Below, piece after piece: positions 9,957-18,662 of a stretch of 64,000 nt of DNA (position 1 is the stretch's first letter; each line of letters begins with the position of its first letter). Made by a program: the position numbers and the translations under genes. Location: the NCBI GenBank assembly GCA_963716215.1, contig OY970298.1:3968001-4032000 (forward strand). The letters are read 5' to 3'. The DNA is from JACVRW01 sp963716215 (GTDB taxonomy: Bacteria; Actinomycetota; Thermoleophilia; Solirubrobacterales; Thermoleophilaceae). A model generated the notes under the pieces. It made no database searches, was not told the origin of the DNA, and saw only the letters and a program-made list of their open reading frames with translations.

Positions 9957-10907
9957 ATGTGGCAGACCGTCGAGCTGCGGGAGCTGCGACTCTTCCTGAC
10001 GCTCGCTGAGGAGCTGCACTTCGGCCGCACGGCCGAGCGATTGCGGATCACGCCCTCGCGGGTCAGCCAGACCCTGCGAGGGCTCGAGGAGAGGCTCGGC
10101 GCCCAGCTCGTGCACCGCACCAGCCGGCGCGTCCAACTCACGCCGTTCGGGGAGCTGTTCCTGCGCGAGGTCGAGCCGGCCTACGCGCGTCTCACAGCCG
10201 TGCTCGAGCGGACGAGCACCGCGGCACGGGCGCCCGAGGGGACGCTCCGGCTCGGACTCCTGAGCGGCCCCGCCGGTGGCCCGCACCTCATCGAGATCAT
10301 CCGAGCGTTCGAGGCGCAACACCGCGACAGCACCGTCGAGGTGGTCCAGATGTCCTGGGACGACCCCTTCGGGCGGCTGCGGGAGGGCGACGTCGAGCTG
10401 ATGGCGACCTGGATCCCTGTCGAACAGCCGGACCTGGTCGTCGGACCGATCCTCGCCAAGGAGCCACGCGTGCTTGCGGTGGCCCGAGACCATCCGTTGG
10501 CGGATCGCGACAGCGTGGACGTCGAGGTGCTCGCCGACTACCCCGTCGCGCGGTTCGACAACTGGCCCGAGGAGATGCACGACGCCGTGGTGCCGTTTCG
10601 CACACCCGGCGGCCGGCCAACTGCGGGCACACGCGTCCCGGTCGGCGAGCGCGCCGTCCTGGACATCGCGGTCCGAGTCGCGCGAGGCGAGTTGATCCAC
10701 CCCACCGTGGCGTCCGCTCCTCCCTACATGGGCCAGCTCGACCTCGTTTTCGTCCCGATGACCGGCCTACCGCCCCTTCGCAGCGCGCTGGTGTGGCGCC
10801 GCCCCGCGCGCGACCCGAAGCTCCGTGCGTTCGCCGGGGTAGCCCGCGAGGTGCTGCGCGGCGGGATCACGGTCAAGCGCGCTGCGCGGCGACGCTCGTC
10901 GGCCTGA
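9957..10907 (+). CDS. LysR-family transcriptional regulator (paralogue 1)
   Basis: A 316-residue LTTR. The N-terminal winged HTH covers about residues 5-65 (LRLFLTLAEELHFGRTAERL, then ITPSRVSQTLRGLEERLG and LVHRTSRRVQLT). A periplasmic-binding-like effector domain follows from about residue 90. It is clearly paralogous to the regulator at 12199: both start MW, share HFGRTAERLR and VHRTSRRVQLT, and share upstream DNA. It is divergent from the hypothetical/arginase-like pair. The effector is unknown. Its 3' end overlaps the convergent MFS gene by 35 bases. Confidence 0.92.
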   Translation: MWQTVELRELRLFLTLAEELHFGRTAERLRITPSRVSQTLRGLEERLGAQLVHRTSRRVQLTPFGELFLREVEPAYARLTAVLERTSTAARAPEGTLRLGLLSGPAGGPHLIEIIRAFEAQHRDSTVEVVQMSWDDPFGRLREGDVELMATWIPVEQPDLVVGPILAKEPRVLAVARDHPLADRDSVDVEVLADYPVARFDNWPEEMHDAVVPFRTPGGRPTAGTRVPVGERAVLDIAVRVARGELIHPTVASAPPYMGQLDLVFVPMTGLPPLRSALVWRRPARDPKLRAFAGVAREVLRGGITVKRAARRRSSA

Positions 10908-12120
10908 CCGAACCGACGGCGTCGGCTCGCCAGGCGCGCCCCGCGACCAGCATCCCGGCGGCCGCGACGCTTGCCAGGATCCACGCGGTCGCCGCCAGGC
11001 CGAGCACGGATCCGAGTACGCCTGCGATCGGGTACGTCGCGAGCCAGCATGCGTGAGATAGCGAGAACTGGGCTGCGAACAGCGCCGGGCGCTCCTCGGG
11101 GCTGCCGGAGCGGGTGATGATGCGGCCGATCGGCGTCTGCACGGTCGAGAGGCCGAGGCCGAGCGCGAACCACACGGCGAGCAGCGCGGGGAAGCCGTCG
11201 ACGACCGCGGCCAGCGCGAGACCGGTTGGGAGCACCAGGCCGCCAGCGAGCATCACGGGCCGGTCGGGAGCGCGGTCGAGCAGCCGCGGGAGCAGAAGCG
11301 CCGCGAGCATCGCGCCCGCGCCCGCTGCGCCAAGCGCCCATGCGACGTCACCGGGGTCGCGACCGAAACCGTCGCGGACATAGACAACGGTGTTGACTAT
11401 CACCATCGCGCTGGCGGCCGCGACGGCGACGTTGAGGGCGAGCAACCCCCGCAGCCGTCGGGTGGCGAGGTACCGGCGGGTCCCGAACGTGATCTGCCGC
11501 CAGCGCGACTCGCCTGGCGGGGACACCTGACGCGCTGGCAACCTCGTGGACGCTACGAGCGCCGCCGAGCAGAGGAACGCCATCCCGTTGGCTGCGAACA
11601 GCCCGTCGTAGCTGACGACGACGAGCATCCCCGCGGCGAGCACCGGGCTCAGCAGGCCCTCCAACTCGTAGGCAACACGGGAGAGCGAGAGCGCCCGCGT
11701 GTACGTCGGTTCATCGGGCAGCACATCGGGCACGGTCGCCTGGAAAGTCGGGGTGAAACCAGCCGAGCAGGCGTTCACGAGCACGATCAGCACGTACACG
11801 TGCCAGACCTCGGTGGCGAAGAGCATCCCCACCACGCTGCCGGCGCGCAGCACGTCGAGCGCGACCAGCAACCGGCGGCGGGGCAGCCGGCCCGCGAGTG
11901 CGGTGATGACCGGGGCGCCGAAGACGTACACGACCATCTTGAGAGCGAGCGCGATGCCGACGACCGCGCCGGCGTGGTCCCGGGCGAGATCGTAGGCGAG
12001 CAACGTCAGCGCGATCGTCGTGAGCCCGGTGCCCGCGAGCGCGACGACCTGGGCGCCGAACAGCCGGCGATAGGTGGCGTTGGCGAGGGGGCTTGGTAGG
12101 GATGCGGTCTGAGGATTCAT
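10873..12120 (-). CDS. MFS transporter
   Basis: About 415 residues from ATG 12120 (MNPQTASLPSPLANATYRRL). Roughly ten to twelve hydrophobic helices are visible, with a cytoplasmic basic loop (GRLPRRRLLVALD) after the second or third helix and a central hydrophilic linker near SPPGESRWRQ. This resembles MFS drug or macrolide exporters (MFS_3/Bacteroides-type). It is divergent from the second LysR gene, with the conserved 34-base motif between them, so it is a likely target of that regulator. The substrate is unknown. Confidence 0.88.
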   Translation of the reverse strand: MNPQTASLPSPLANATYRRLFGAQVVALAGTGLTTIALTLLAYDLARDHAGAVVGIALALKMVVYVFGAPVITALAGRLPRRRLLVALDVLRAGSVVGMLFATEVWHVYVLIVLVNACSAGFTPTFQATVPDVLPDEPTYTRALSLSRVAYELEGLLSPVLAAGMLVVVSYDGLFAANGMAFLCSAALVASTRLPARQVSPPGESRWRQITFGTRRYLATRRLRGLLALNVAVAAASAMVIVNTVVYVRDGFGRDPGDVAWALGAAGAGAMLAALLLPRLLDRAPDRPVMLAGGLVLPTGLALAAVVDGFPALLAVWFALGLGLSTVQTPIGRIITRSGSPEERPALFAAQFSLSHACWLATYPIAGVLGSVLGLAATAWILASVAAAGMLVAGRAWRADAVGSVRPTSVAAQRA

Positions 12121-12153
12121 CAGGAGGCCGATGCTGGCGCTCCCGATTTGCGC

Positions 12154-12187
12154 GATCAACGGTCGGATCGCGAAGGCATCGTGTAGC
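12154..12187. promoter_or_regulatory. LysR-linked regulatory motif, copy 2
   Basis: Second copy of the 34-base GATCAACGG...GTAGC element. It lies between the divergent MFS gene (start 12120) and the second LysR gene (start 12199). The interior also resembles copy 1 (GCGAA, GCATC). It is a probable shared operator of the paired regulator and transporter. Confidence 0.6.
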
Positions 12188-12198
12188 TTGACTTCACC

Positions 12199-13128
12199 AT
12201 GTGGGAGGCGGTCGACCTCCGCGAACTGAGGGTGTTCCTCACGCTCGCCGACGAGCTTCACTTCGGCCGCACGGCGGAGCGGCTCCGCCTGACACCGTCA
12301 CGTGTGAGCCAGAGCCTGCGCGAGCTGGAGGACAAGCTCGGCGCTCGGCTGGTCCACCGGACGAGCCGCCGCGTTCAGCTCACCTCCGACGGAGCGCGAT
12401 TCCTCGACGAGCTCGAGCCCGCGTACGACGACCTCGTCCGCGCGCTCGAGGACGCTCAGGTCGCCGCGCGCAGCCTCGCGGGGTCCCTGCGCCTCGGCCT
12501 GTTCAGCGGACCCGCCGAAGGGCCCCACCTAGTGCGGATCGTCGACACCTTCGGCGCGCTCCACCCGGAGTCCGAGGTCGACGTGATTCAGCTCTCCTGG
12601 GACCACCCGTTGGCCCCGCTCCGCGATGGCACCGTGGACATCATCGCGTCCTGGCTCCCGCTCGAGCAGCCCGATCTCGTGGTTGGACCGACACTGACCC
12701 GTGAGCGGCGGGCCCTCGCGGTGGCACAGGAGCACCCGCTTGCGGAGCGCTCCGAGATCTCGGTCGAGGAGCTGGCCGACTACACGATCCCCCGGTTCGA
12801 CGGGTGGCCTCGCGAGCTGAGCGAGGCGCTGTTCCCCAAGACGACGCCGGGCGGTCGGCCGATCCCGAGCACCCGGGTTCCCGTGGGCGACCGCAACCTC
12901 CTGGAGATCGCACACCGGGTCGCGCGGCAGGAGCTCGTATTCCCGACGGTCGTGTCTGCAGCGCCCCTCATGAGCCTGGGTCAGTACGAGCTCGCCTGCG
13001 TGCCGATCACGGGCATGGCGCCCGCGCGAAGCGCGCTGGTCTGGCGGCGCCGCGCGCGCGACCCCAGGCTGCGCGCCTTTATCCGGACCGCTCGGGAAGT
13101 GCTCCGCGGCGCTCAGGCGAGCGCGTAG
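12199..13128 (+). CDS. LysR-family transcriptional regulator (paralogue 2)
   Basis: A 309-residue LTTR. The HTH region (LRVFLTLADELHFGRTAERL, LTPSRVSQSLRELEDKLG, HRTSRRVQLT) closely matches the regulator at 9957, and the effector domain shares blocks such as LRLGLFSGPAEGPHL and SWLPLEQPDLVVGPTL. The pair evidently arose by duplication. Genomic position suggests control of the divergent MFS transporter. The last 50 bases overlap the small gene on the opposite strand. Confidence 0.92.
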   Translation: MWEAVDLRELRVFLTLADELHFGRTAERLRLTPSRVSQSLRELEDKLGARLVHRTSRRVQLTSDGARFLDELEPAYDDLVRALEDAQVAARSLAGSLRLGLFSGPAEGPHLVRIVDTFGALHPESEVDVIQLSWDHPLAPLRDGTVDIIASWLPLEQPDLVVGPTLTRERRALAVAQEHPLAERSEISVEELADYTIPRFDGWPRELSEALFPKTTPGGRPIPSTRVPVGDRNLLEIAHRVARQELVFPTVVSAAPLMSLGQYELACVPITGMAPARSALVWRRRARDPRLRAFIRTAREVLRGAQASA

Positions 13129-13279
13129 GAGCGAGCCAGGCGCCAATGCCGCGCGGCTTGCCTGCACCGCGCGGCGGCCGCTCGCGCCTGGGCAGCATTC
13201 GACTCCGCTCCGCACGCGTGCGCAATTCACGCTCGCGCTCGGCGAGCAGCGCTGTGGTGACTTCGGGATGGACCTGCAT
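13079..13279 (-). CDS. Small basic protein of unknown function
   Basis: 66 residues, starting MQVHPEVTTALLAERERELR, a helical charged N-terminus, with an Arg/Pro-rich tail. The case for a real gene is the near-perfect AGGAGG seven bases before the ATG and the conserved 34-base motif upstream at 13333-13366. Short proteins with an HPE...ERxREL start are, as far as I recall, common in Solirubrobacter-like genomes. The C-terminal third overlaps the LysR gene antisense and may be less constrained. Function unknown. Confidence 0.5.
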   Translation of the reverse strand: MQVHPEVTTALLAERERELRTRAERSRMLPRRERPPRGAGKPRGIGAWLAPTRSPERRGALPERSG

Positions 13280-13332
13280 CGCGTCCTCCTAGGCATCGCT
13301 TGCCGTCCCACAGTCGCGCTCTGTGGTCACGG

Positions 13333-13366
13333 GATCAACGGCCGAAGCGAGGACGCACCGTGTAGG
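13333..13366. promoter_or_regulatory. LysR-linked regulatory motif, copy 3
   Basis: Third copy of the GATCAACGG-type element with the same 34-base span to GTAGG. No regulator starts to its right. Like the other copies it lies upstream of a leftward gene, here the 66-residue protein starting at 13279, which suggests its role is to drive or control the leftward gene. Confidence 0.5.
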
Positions 13367-13394
13367 CGTTCTTCACGGTCTGAGCGGCTGACGC

Positions 13395-15050
13395 CTACGA
13401 CGGGCTCTCTGAGGCCTGCAGAGCACGCCCGGGCAGTCCCCGCGTGAACCACAACGACAGCACCGCGAAGATTCCGACGGCGCCGATGGCGAGCTTGAGG
13501 CCGTGCAGCTGAGCGTCGCCGTAGTCGCCGGCCAGCGCCTCGGCCTGGTCCGCCGGAACACCTTCGTCGAGCGCCGCCTTCTCGACGTCGTCCACCGGCA
13601 CGATGGGAATGCCCTTCTCCGCAAGCTCGGCGACCCGCTCACGCACCGGCGCTGGCACCGCCGGGTTCTGCTCGATCCGGTCGACGAAGCCGGTGCTCAG
13701 AGCCCCGATCAGCACCGCGCCGATCAGGGCGGTGCCGAGGGACGCGCCGAGGTTCTGGGCGGTCCCCTGCAGACCGCCGGCCTCGTTGGTCTTGCTGGGA
13801 TCGACCGACGACATGATCACGTTGCCCAGCTGGGAGAGGAGCAGTCCGGCACCCACACCGAACAGCGCGAGCGCGAGCGAGAACGCCGTCCGGTTCAGCT
13901 CGACGTCGATCGTCGCGAGCAGGACCACGGCCGCCACCCCGAGCGCGACCAGCCCGACCTGTGCCACCCGCTTGGGTGCCATCCCGGCCGCGAGCTTCGG
14001 GCCGGCCATCGCCGCGATGAACATGGCCACCGACATCGGGAACAGGCGCTTGCCGGTCTCGAACGCGTCCAGACCCAGCACGACCTGTAGGTAGACGGGC
14101 AGCACGAAGAAGGTTCCCAACAGGATCAGCTGCTGCATCATCAGCGTGGTGAGACCCGCCCGCAGCTGCCTGATCTTGAGCAGCGACCGGTCCAGCAGCG
14201 TGTCGCGGCCTTCGCGTTCTCGCCGCTCCTCCCACGTGACGAAGCCGGCCAGGAAGCCGAAGCCCCCCAGGATGAGGAAGGGCACGACCGAGAACCCGAA
14301 CGGCGTGATCTCGCGGCCGTCGATCGTGAGGGCGCCGCGAGGCTCGATCAAGCCCCACTCACTGCTCTTGAGGATGCCGAAGACAACCAGACCGAGACCG
14401 ACGGCCGACAGCACGATGCCGACCGGGTCGAGCTTGGGCGGGCGCTCGATCGCGGGCGAACGCCCGAGCTTCCTGCGTTGCAGGAGGATGCCGGCGACGA
14501 TCACCACCTCGCCAGCGAAGACGTAGCGCCAGCTGAACTCCGTCGTCACCCAGCCGCCGATCAGGGGCCCGGCCGCCACCGCGGCCCCCGCCACCCCGCC
14601 GACGATGCCGAAGGCCAGCGCGCGCTGCGACCCGGAATAGGTCCGAGCGATCAGCGACACGATCGCCGGCATCACCAGCGCCGCGCCCAGTCCCTCCACG
14701 AGTGACCAGCCGAGCAGCAGGACGGTCAGGTTCGGGCTCAGAGCCGTGATGAAGGAGCCGAGCCCGTAGATCGCCAGGCCGATGGCGAACGTCCGGTCGC
14801 GGCCGATGATGTCGCCGAGCTTCGCCCCGGCGAGCATGAACGCCGCCATCACCAGGGTGTACGCGGTGATGGCCAGCTGTACGCCCTGGATCGTCGTGTC
14901 CAGGTCGGCCACGATCTGCGAGATGGACACGTTCATGACGCTGCTGTCGAGCACCATCACGAACTGCGCCGAAGCGAAGATGACGATCGGCATCCCGAGC
15001 CGGGCCGGGGCGTCGTCGGAGGTCGGTGCCGATTGGCCCAGGGAGCTCAT
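13395..15050 (-). CDS. MFS transporter, DHA2/EmrB-QacA type
   Basis: 551 residues, about 14 predicted membrane helices. Helix 1 contains VMVLDSSVMNVSISQI, which matches the D-x-T/S-x-x-N-V-A-L motif of 14-TMS drug:H+ antiporters. Motif A lies in GAKLGDIIGRDRTF and motif C-like glycines in GGVAGAAVAAGPLIGGWV. A soluble loop (PAPVRERVAELAEKG) precedes the last helix. These pumps export drugs, dyes or metabolites. No regulator of its own is adjacent on its strand. Confidence 0.92.
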   Translation of the reverse strand: MSSLGQSAPTSDDAPARLGMPIVIFASAQFVMVLDSSVMNVSISQIVADLDTTIQGVQLAITAYTLVMAAFMLAGAKLGDIIGRDRTFAIGLAIYGLGSFITALSPNLTVLLLGWSLVEGLGAALVMPAIVSLIARTYSGSQRALAFGIVGGVAGAAVAAGPLIGGWVTTEFSWRYVFAGEVVIVAGILLQRRKLGRSPAIERPPKLDPVGIVLSAVGLGLVVFGILKSSEWGLIEPRGALTIDGREITPFGFSVVPFLILGGFGFLAGFVTWEERREREGRDTLLDRSLLKIRQLRAGLTTLMMQQLILLGTFFVLPVYLQVVLGLDAFETGKRLFPMSVAMFIAAMAGPKLAAGMAPKRVAQVGLVALGVAAVVLLATIDVELNRTAFSLALALFGVGAGLLLSQLGNVIMSSVDPSKTNEAGGLQGTAQNLGASLGTALIGAVLIGALSTGFVDRIEQNPAVPAPVRERVAELAEKGIPIVPVDDVEKAALDEGVPADQAEALAGDYGDAQLHGLKLAIGAVGIFAVLSLWFTRGLPGRALQASESPS

Positions 15051-15079
15051 CCGTCAGTGCATGTTGCACCCTCGGTCGG

Positions 15080-15457
15080 CTAGGAACGGCGAGCGGCTGA
15101 GGAGGTGTTCAATTCCACGGCGGCGCGGATGAGCGCCTTCAACGCCTTCTCATCGATCGTGTCGCCCTCATGGAAATCGATGGCACGCCTGGTGTTGCCC
15201 TCGAGGCTTGAGTTGAAGAGGCCCGCAGGATCCTCCAACGAGGCGCCCTTGACGAAGGTCATCTTCACGACCTTCTTGTACGTCTCACCGGTGCAGATCA
15301 TTCCGTCGTGCGACCACACCGGCACCCCTCTCCACTTCCACTCCTCGACGACCTCGGGATCGGCATCCTTGACCAAACTACGGAGCCGACTCAGCATGTC
15401 GCCGCGCCAGTCCCCAAGCTCCTCGATTCTCGCGTCGATCAGCTCAGGGGGCTTCAT
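15080..15457 (-). CDS. DUF1801/YdhG-like protein
   Basis: A 125-residue small cytoplasmic protein. The core VEEWKWRGVPVWSHDGMICTG followed by KKVVKMTFVKG and a helical C-terminus matches the DUF1801/YdhG-like family, whose biochemical role is unsettled. It starts at ATG 15457, overlapping the stop of the VOC gene as ATGA, so translation is coupled and the two should work together. Confidence 0.8.
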   Translation of the reverse strand: MKPPELIDARIEELGDWRGDMLSRLRSLVKDADPEVVEEWKWRGVPVWSHDGMICTGETYKKVVKMTFVKGASLEDPAGLFNSSLEGNTRRAIDFHEGDTIDEKALKALIRAAVELNTSSAARRS

Positions 15458-15810
15458 GACTGCGTGGCGGCGGCGTCTGTGGACTGATCCATCATGTAGA
15501 TGATTGTCCCGCCTGGGTCCTGATAGGTAGCCAGGAAGCCGCCGGGGATCTCCGCGGGCGCCGCGATCACGTTGAGAGCCTCCGGCTTGGCGGCGTGGAA
15601 TGCCTCGACGCTGTCGACGACGAAGAGCGGGCCGGACGGGGCGTTGGGGTCGTTGGCGTCGAGCATCAGCTGCACGTCGGAGCCCGGCAAGGACAGGGCG
15701 ACCGTCGCGTCGCCTTCGCGCCACACCTCCGTGAAGCCGAGGGCGTCGCGATAGATGGCGAGCGATGCGTTCAGGTCAGAGGTCGGGGCGAGTAGGAACT
15801 CGAGCTTCAT
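15454..15810 (-). CDS. VOC-family (glyoxalase-like) protein
   Basis: 118 residues with two beta-alpha-beta-beta-beta modules of the vicinal oxygen chelate fold: SDLNASLAIYRDALGF early and GGFLATYQDPGGTIIYMMD at the end, where the metal-binding Glu would be. AAGGA precedes the ATG. It is first of a two-gene operon with the DUF1801 gene and divergent from a TetR regulator with a palindrome in the spacer, so it is a likely TetR target. Substrate unknown. Confidence 0.85.
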   Translation of the reverse strand: MKLEFLLAPTSDLNASLAIYRDALGFTEVWREGDATVALSLPGSDVQLMLDANDPNAPSGPLFVVDSVEAFHAAKPEALNVIAAPAEIPGGFLATYQDPGGTIIYMMDQSTDAAATQS

Positions 15811-15848
15811 GGCTCATCCTTCCGGGTCGTAACTGGATTCAGTCTTAG

Positions 15849-15863
15849 CATAACGCCATTATG
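15849..15863. promoter_or_regulatory. Candidate TetR operator
   Basis: Perfect inverted repeat CATAA-CGCCA-TTATG. It lies in the 58-base divergent spacer, five bases before the TetR start and about 40 bases before the VOC start. The size and place are those of an autoregulatory TetR operator. AT-rich arms stand out from the GC-rich surroundings. Confidence 0.65.
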
Positions 15864-15868
15864 TAGGG

Positions 15869-16393
15869 ATGCGCGACTGGATTCCGGTCTCGACCTCTCC
15901 AAAGGGAAGGCTCGCGCTCGCCGCGGTCAGCGAGTTCGGGTCACGCCCTTTCGACGAGGTCACGGTGAGCGAGCTGTCGGCCGCCGCCAAGGTCACCACG
16001 GGCGCGCTCTACCACCACTTCGGCAGCAAGCTGGGGCTCTACCTGTTCGTCCGAGACGATGTCGAACGGCGTCTACTGGACCGCATGGAGGGCGCGGTCG
16101 CGGCGGCCGTGGAGCAGTCGGATCGTGCCGCGGCCGCGAAGACGGCGCTGCTCGTCGGACTGGACTTCGCCGTGGCTGAGGGTTTCCTCCGCATCCTGGG
16201 GGACCCGCCCGCGGGGTCGCAACACGACAGGCTGGCCGAGCTGCTCGGTGAAGTCACGGCCCCGGCGTCCCCGCTGCTCGGGCGGGTGCTGGCGGCGGCG
16301 TGGCGAGCGGCGTTGGCAGCAGTCGCCGAGGGTTCTCCACCGGAGCAGGCGCGCGCCGCGCTGCTCGCGTTGGAGATCCGGATCCCCGGCTAG
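15869..16393 (+). CDS. TetR-family transcriptional regulator
   Basis: 174 residues. The N-terminal HTH is typical of TetR: FDEVTVSELSAAAKVTTGALYHHFGSK, about residues 28-54. The C-terminal part is an all-helical Ala-rich ligand/dimer domain. It is divergent from the VOC-DUF1801 operon and probably represses it and itself through the CATAA/TTATG palindrome. The 3' end overlaps the convergent hydrolase gene by four bases. Confidence 0.9.
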   Translation: MRDWIPVSTSPKGRLALAAVSEFGSRPFDEVTVSELSAAAKVTTGALYHHFGSKLGLYLFVRDDVERRLLDRMEGAVAAAVEQSDRAAAAKTALLVGLDFAVAEGFLRILGDPPAGSQHDRLAELLGEVTAPASPLLGRVLAAAWRAALAAVAEGSPPEQARAALLALEIRIPG

Positions 16394-17235
16394 TCGGCGC
16401 GCGCACGCACACGATGCCGAGGTAGATCCTCCGTCGCCGCCACGATCGATCCGTACAGCTCTGGACGCCTGTCGCGATACAGGGGCCGGCTGCGGCGCGC
16501 GTCGGCGACCTCATCGTGGTGCAGGTCCGCCACGATGATCTCCTCGCGCGACGTGGAGGCCTCGGCGAGCACAACGCCATTCGGGGCGATGATCATGCTC
16601 ATCCCACAGAACTCGAGACCTCCTTCACGCCCGACCTTGTTGGCGGCGACGACGAACAGCCCATTGTCGGCCGCGCGAGTGATAAGCAGCTCCCGCAGCG
16701 GCATCTGCAGGGGCGTCGCGAACGGCGCGACCAGGACCTCGGCCCCATTCAACGCCGCGCATCGCCCCGACTCGGGGAGCTCGTTGTCGTAGCAGATGTT
16801 GATCCCCACGAGCCAGTCGTCAACCGGGATCGGGTCGAAGTAGGAGCCATACCGAAAGAAGATCTTCTCCAAGCTTTCCGTCGCGGCCGGATGCACCTTC
16901 CGATGCTTGCCGACGATCTCGCCGGTCCGACCGATGACCATCGCGGTGTCATAGACATGACCCGGCGAATGAAGTTCGAGAATCGTCGCGACTACATTGA
17001 CGCCGGCCGTACGCGCCACCTCGGCAACGGCCCGTATGGAAGGCCCGTCATCGGGCTCCGCAAGCCGCACCAGCGACGGGTCGTGTCGGGTCCAGAGATA
17101 TTCGAGATTGAAGAACTCCGGGAGCACCACCAGGTCGGCACCGAGCTCGGCTGCCGCTTCGGTTCGCTCGACCGCCGTGGCGACGTTCTGCCCCGGGTCG
17201 GGCCCGCTGTGCATTTGGATCGCGGCGACCCTCAC
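16390..17235 (-). CDS. Carbon-nitrogen hydrolase (nitrilase superfamily)
   Basis: 281 residues from GTG 17235, which overlaps the aminotransferase stop as GTGA. All three catalytic residues are visible: Glu in VLPEFFNLEY, Lys in GKHRKVHP and Cys in GINICYDNELPE. Layout and length match N-carbamoyl-amino-acid/N-carbamoylputrescine amidases and omega-amidases, which cleave an amide or carbamoyl C-N bond in the cytoplasm. It is last in the cluster with PxpABC, aminotransferase and Liv transporter, so it probably removes an amide or ureido group from the imported compound or an intermediate. Confidence 0.88.
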   Translation of the reverse strand: MRVAAIQMHSGPDPGQNVATAVERTEAAAELGADLVVLPEFFNLEYLWTRHDPSLVRLAEPDDGPSIRAVAEVARTAGVNVVATILELHSPGHVYDTAMVIGRTGEIVGKHRKVHPAATESLEKIFFRYGSYFDPIPVDDWLVGINICYDNELPESGRCAALNGAEVLVAPFATPLQMPLRELLITRAADNGLFVVAANKVGREGGLEFCGMSMIIAPNGVVLAEASTSREEIIVADLHHDEVADARRSRPLYRDRRPELYGSIVAATEDLPRHRVRARAD

Positions 17236-18588
17236 GCGAGGGCGCCAACCATCTGGTCCGCCGCTTCGCGGAGGCTCAACCGGAGGATCGATTCCATCTC
17301 GGCGAACTCGTCCGGGCCGGCGACGCACGGCGGGGCCAGCTGTATCACCGGCTCCTCCCGGTCGTCCACCCGGCAGATCAGGCCGCGCTGGTGGAGGCTG
17401 GCCCGCAGCCATGTCACGAGCCGCCCCCCTTCGTCGGCGGAGAGGCGTGCGCCCGCCTCTGAATCGCGGACGAGCTCGATACCCCAGAAGTAGCCGTCTC
17501 CGCGTATCTCGCCGACGATCGGGATGTCGCCGAGGCGGCTGAGCACCGACTGGAAGTCGTGCTCGTGTTCGCGCACGTGACCGCAGAGGTCCTCGCGCTC
17601 GAAGATGTCGATGTTCTCCAGAGCGATGGCCGAAGCAAGGGGATGGCCGCCGAACGTGAAGCCGTGCTGGAAGACCTGGTCCTGCTCGATGAAAGCCTGC
17701 GCGATGCGGTCTGACGCAATCAGCGCGCCTACCGGCGCGTAGCCGGACGCGAGCCCCTTGGCCATGGTCACCATGTCGGGCCTGACGCCGTAACGGTCCC
17801 CGCCGAAGATGCTGCCTATGCGGCCCCACCCGGAGATCACCTCGTCGGAGATGAGCAGCACCCCATGACGATCGCAGATCGTCCGAACGCGCTCGAAGTA
17901 GCCCGTGGGAGGGGTCAGGCAGCCACCTACGTTCTGGATCGGTTCGAGCAGCACGCATGAAACGGTCGTGGGGTCCTCAAACAGGATCTGTTCCTCGATC
18001 GCCTCTGCTGCGGGCGGGCTCGACCCCGTCCCCACGAACGAATGCTTTGTGTTCGGAACGTGCCGCCCACCTGGCACGAGCGGCTCGAACTGAGCACGTG
18101 CTGACGGAACCCCAGTCGCGGAGAGCGCTCCGTAGGAGGTCCCGTGGTAGGCGTTCACTCGGGCGATGACCTTGGTCCGGGCGCCGTCGCCGTTTAGCCG
18201 GTGATAGTTGCGCGCGAGCTTGAGCGCGGTCTCGACGGCCTCTGAACCACCGGAGGTGAGAGAACACGCGATTGAGATCCGCGGGAGCCAGATCAGCCAG
18301 GCGAGCCGCGAGCTCAATGGACGGCGGGTTCGCGTAGCCCCAATTCGACCAGTAGCCCAGCCGCGCGAGCTGCTCGGCTGCGACCTCCGCGAACTCCTCT
18401 CTTCCGTGGCCCGCGTTGACGCACATGTGTCCGGCGGTTCCGTCGAGATATCTGGTGCCGGTCTCGTCGACCACGTGACAGCCCTCACCCCCGACCATGA
18501 TCGGAACCCCGTGCTCGACGTGGTGGCGCAGGTTCGTGAAATGGGGCCAGAGATGGCGCCGAGCCATATCCTGGAGTCGAGTAGGCAT
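17232..18588 (-). CDS. Class III (omega) aminotransferase, one frameshift
   Basis: About 451 residues after repair. The N-terminal frame (MPTRLQDMARRHLWPHFT to DLAPADLNRVF) gives way near 18256-18264, a GA-repeat with one extra base, to the frame SLTSGGSEAVETALKLAR. Downstream landmarks are NAYHGTSYGALSATG, the Asp-containing LLISDEVISGWGR, and the PLP Lys in TMAKGLASGYAPVGA. These are marks of fold-type I class III transaminases (GABA, beta-alanine, omega-amino acids). The neighbours suggest that it deaminates an omega-amino acid released by ring opening. Upstream alternative starts were not resolved. Confidence 0.85.
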
Positions 18589-18662
18589 TCGTTCGACACT
18601 TCCACGGGGGCTGCGCCCCGACAAGCGCGCCCACATACAAATAGGGACCCCCCTGTTGTTCG

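Noticed and set aside
18589..18662. GGGGC-GCA-GCCCC hairpin before the aminotransferase as an attenuator
   Set aside because: The spacer is short and GC-rich; no leader peptide or alternative fold could be supported.
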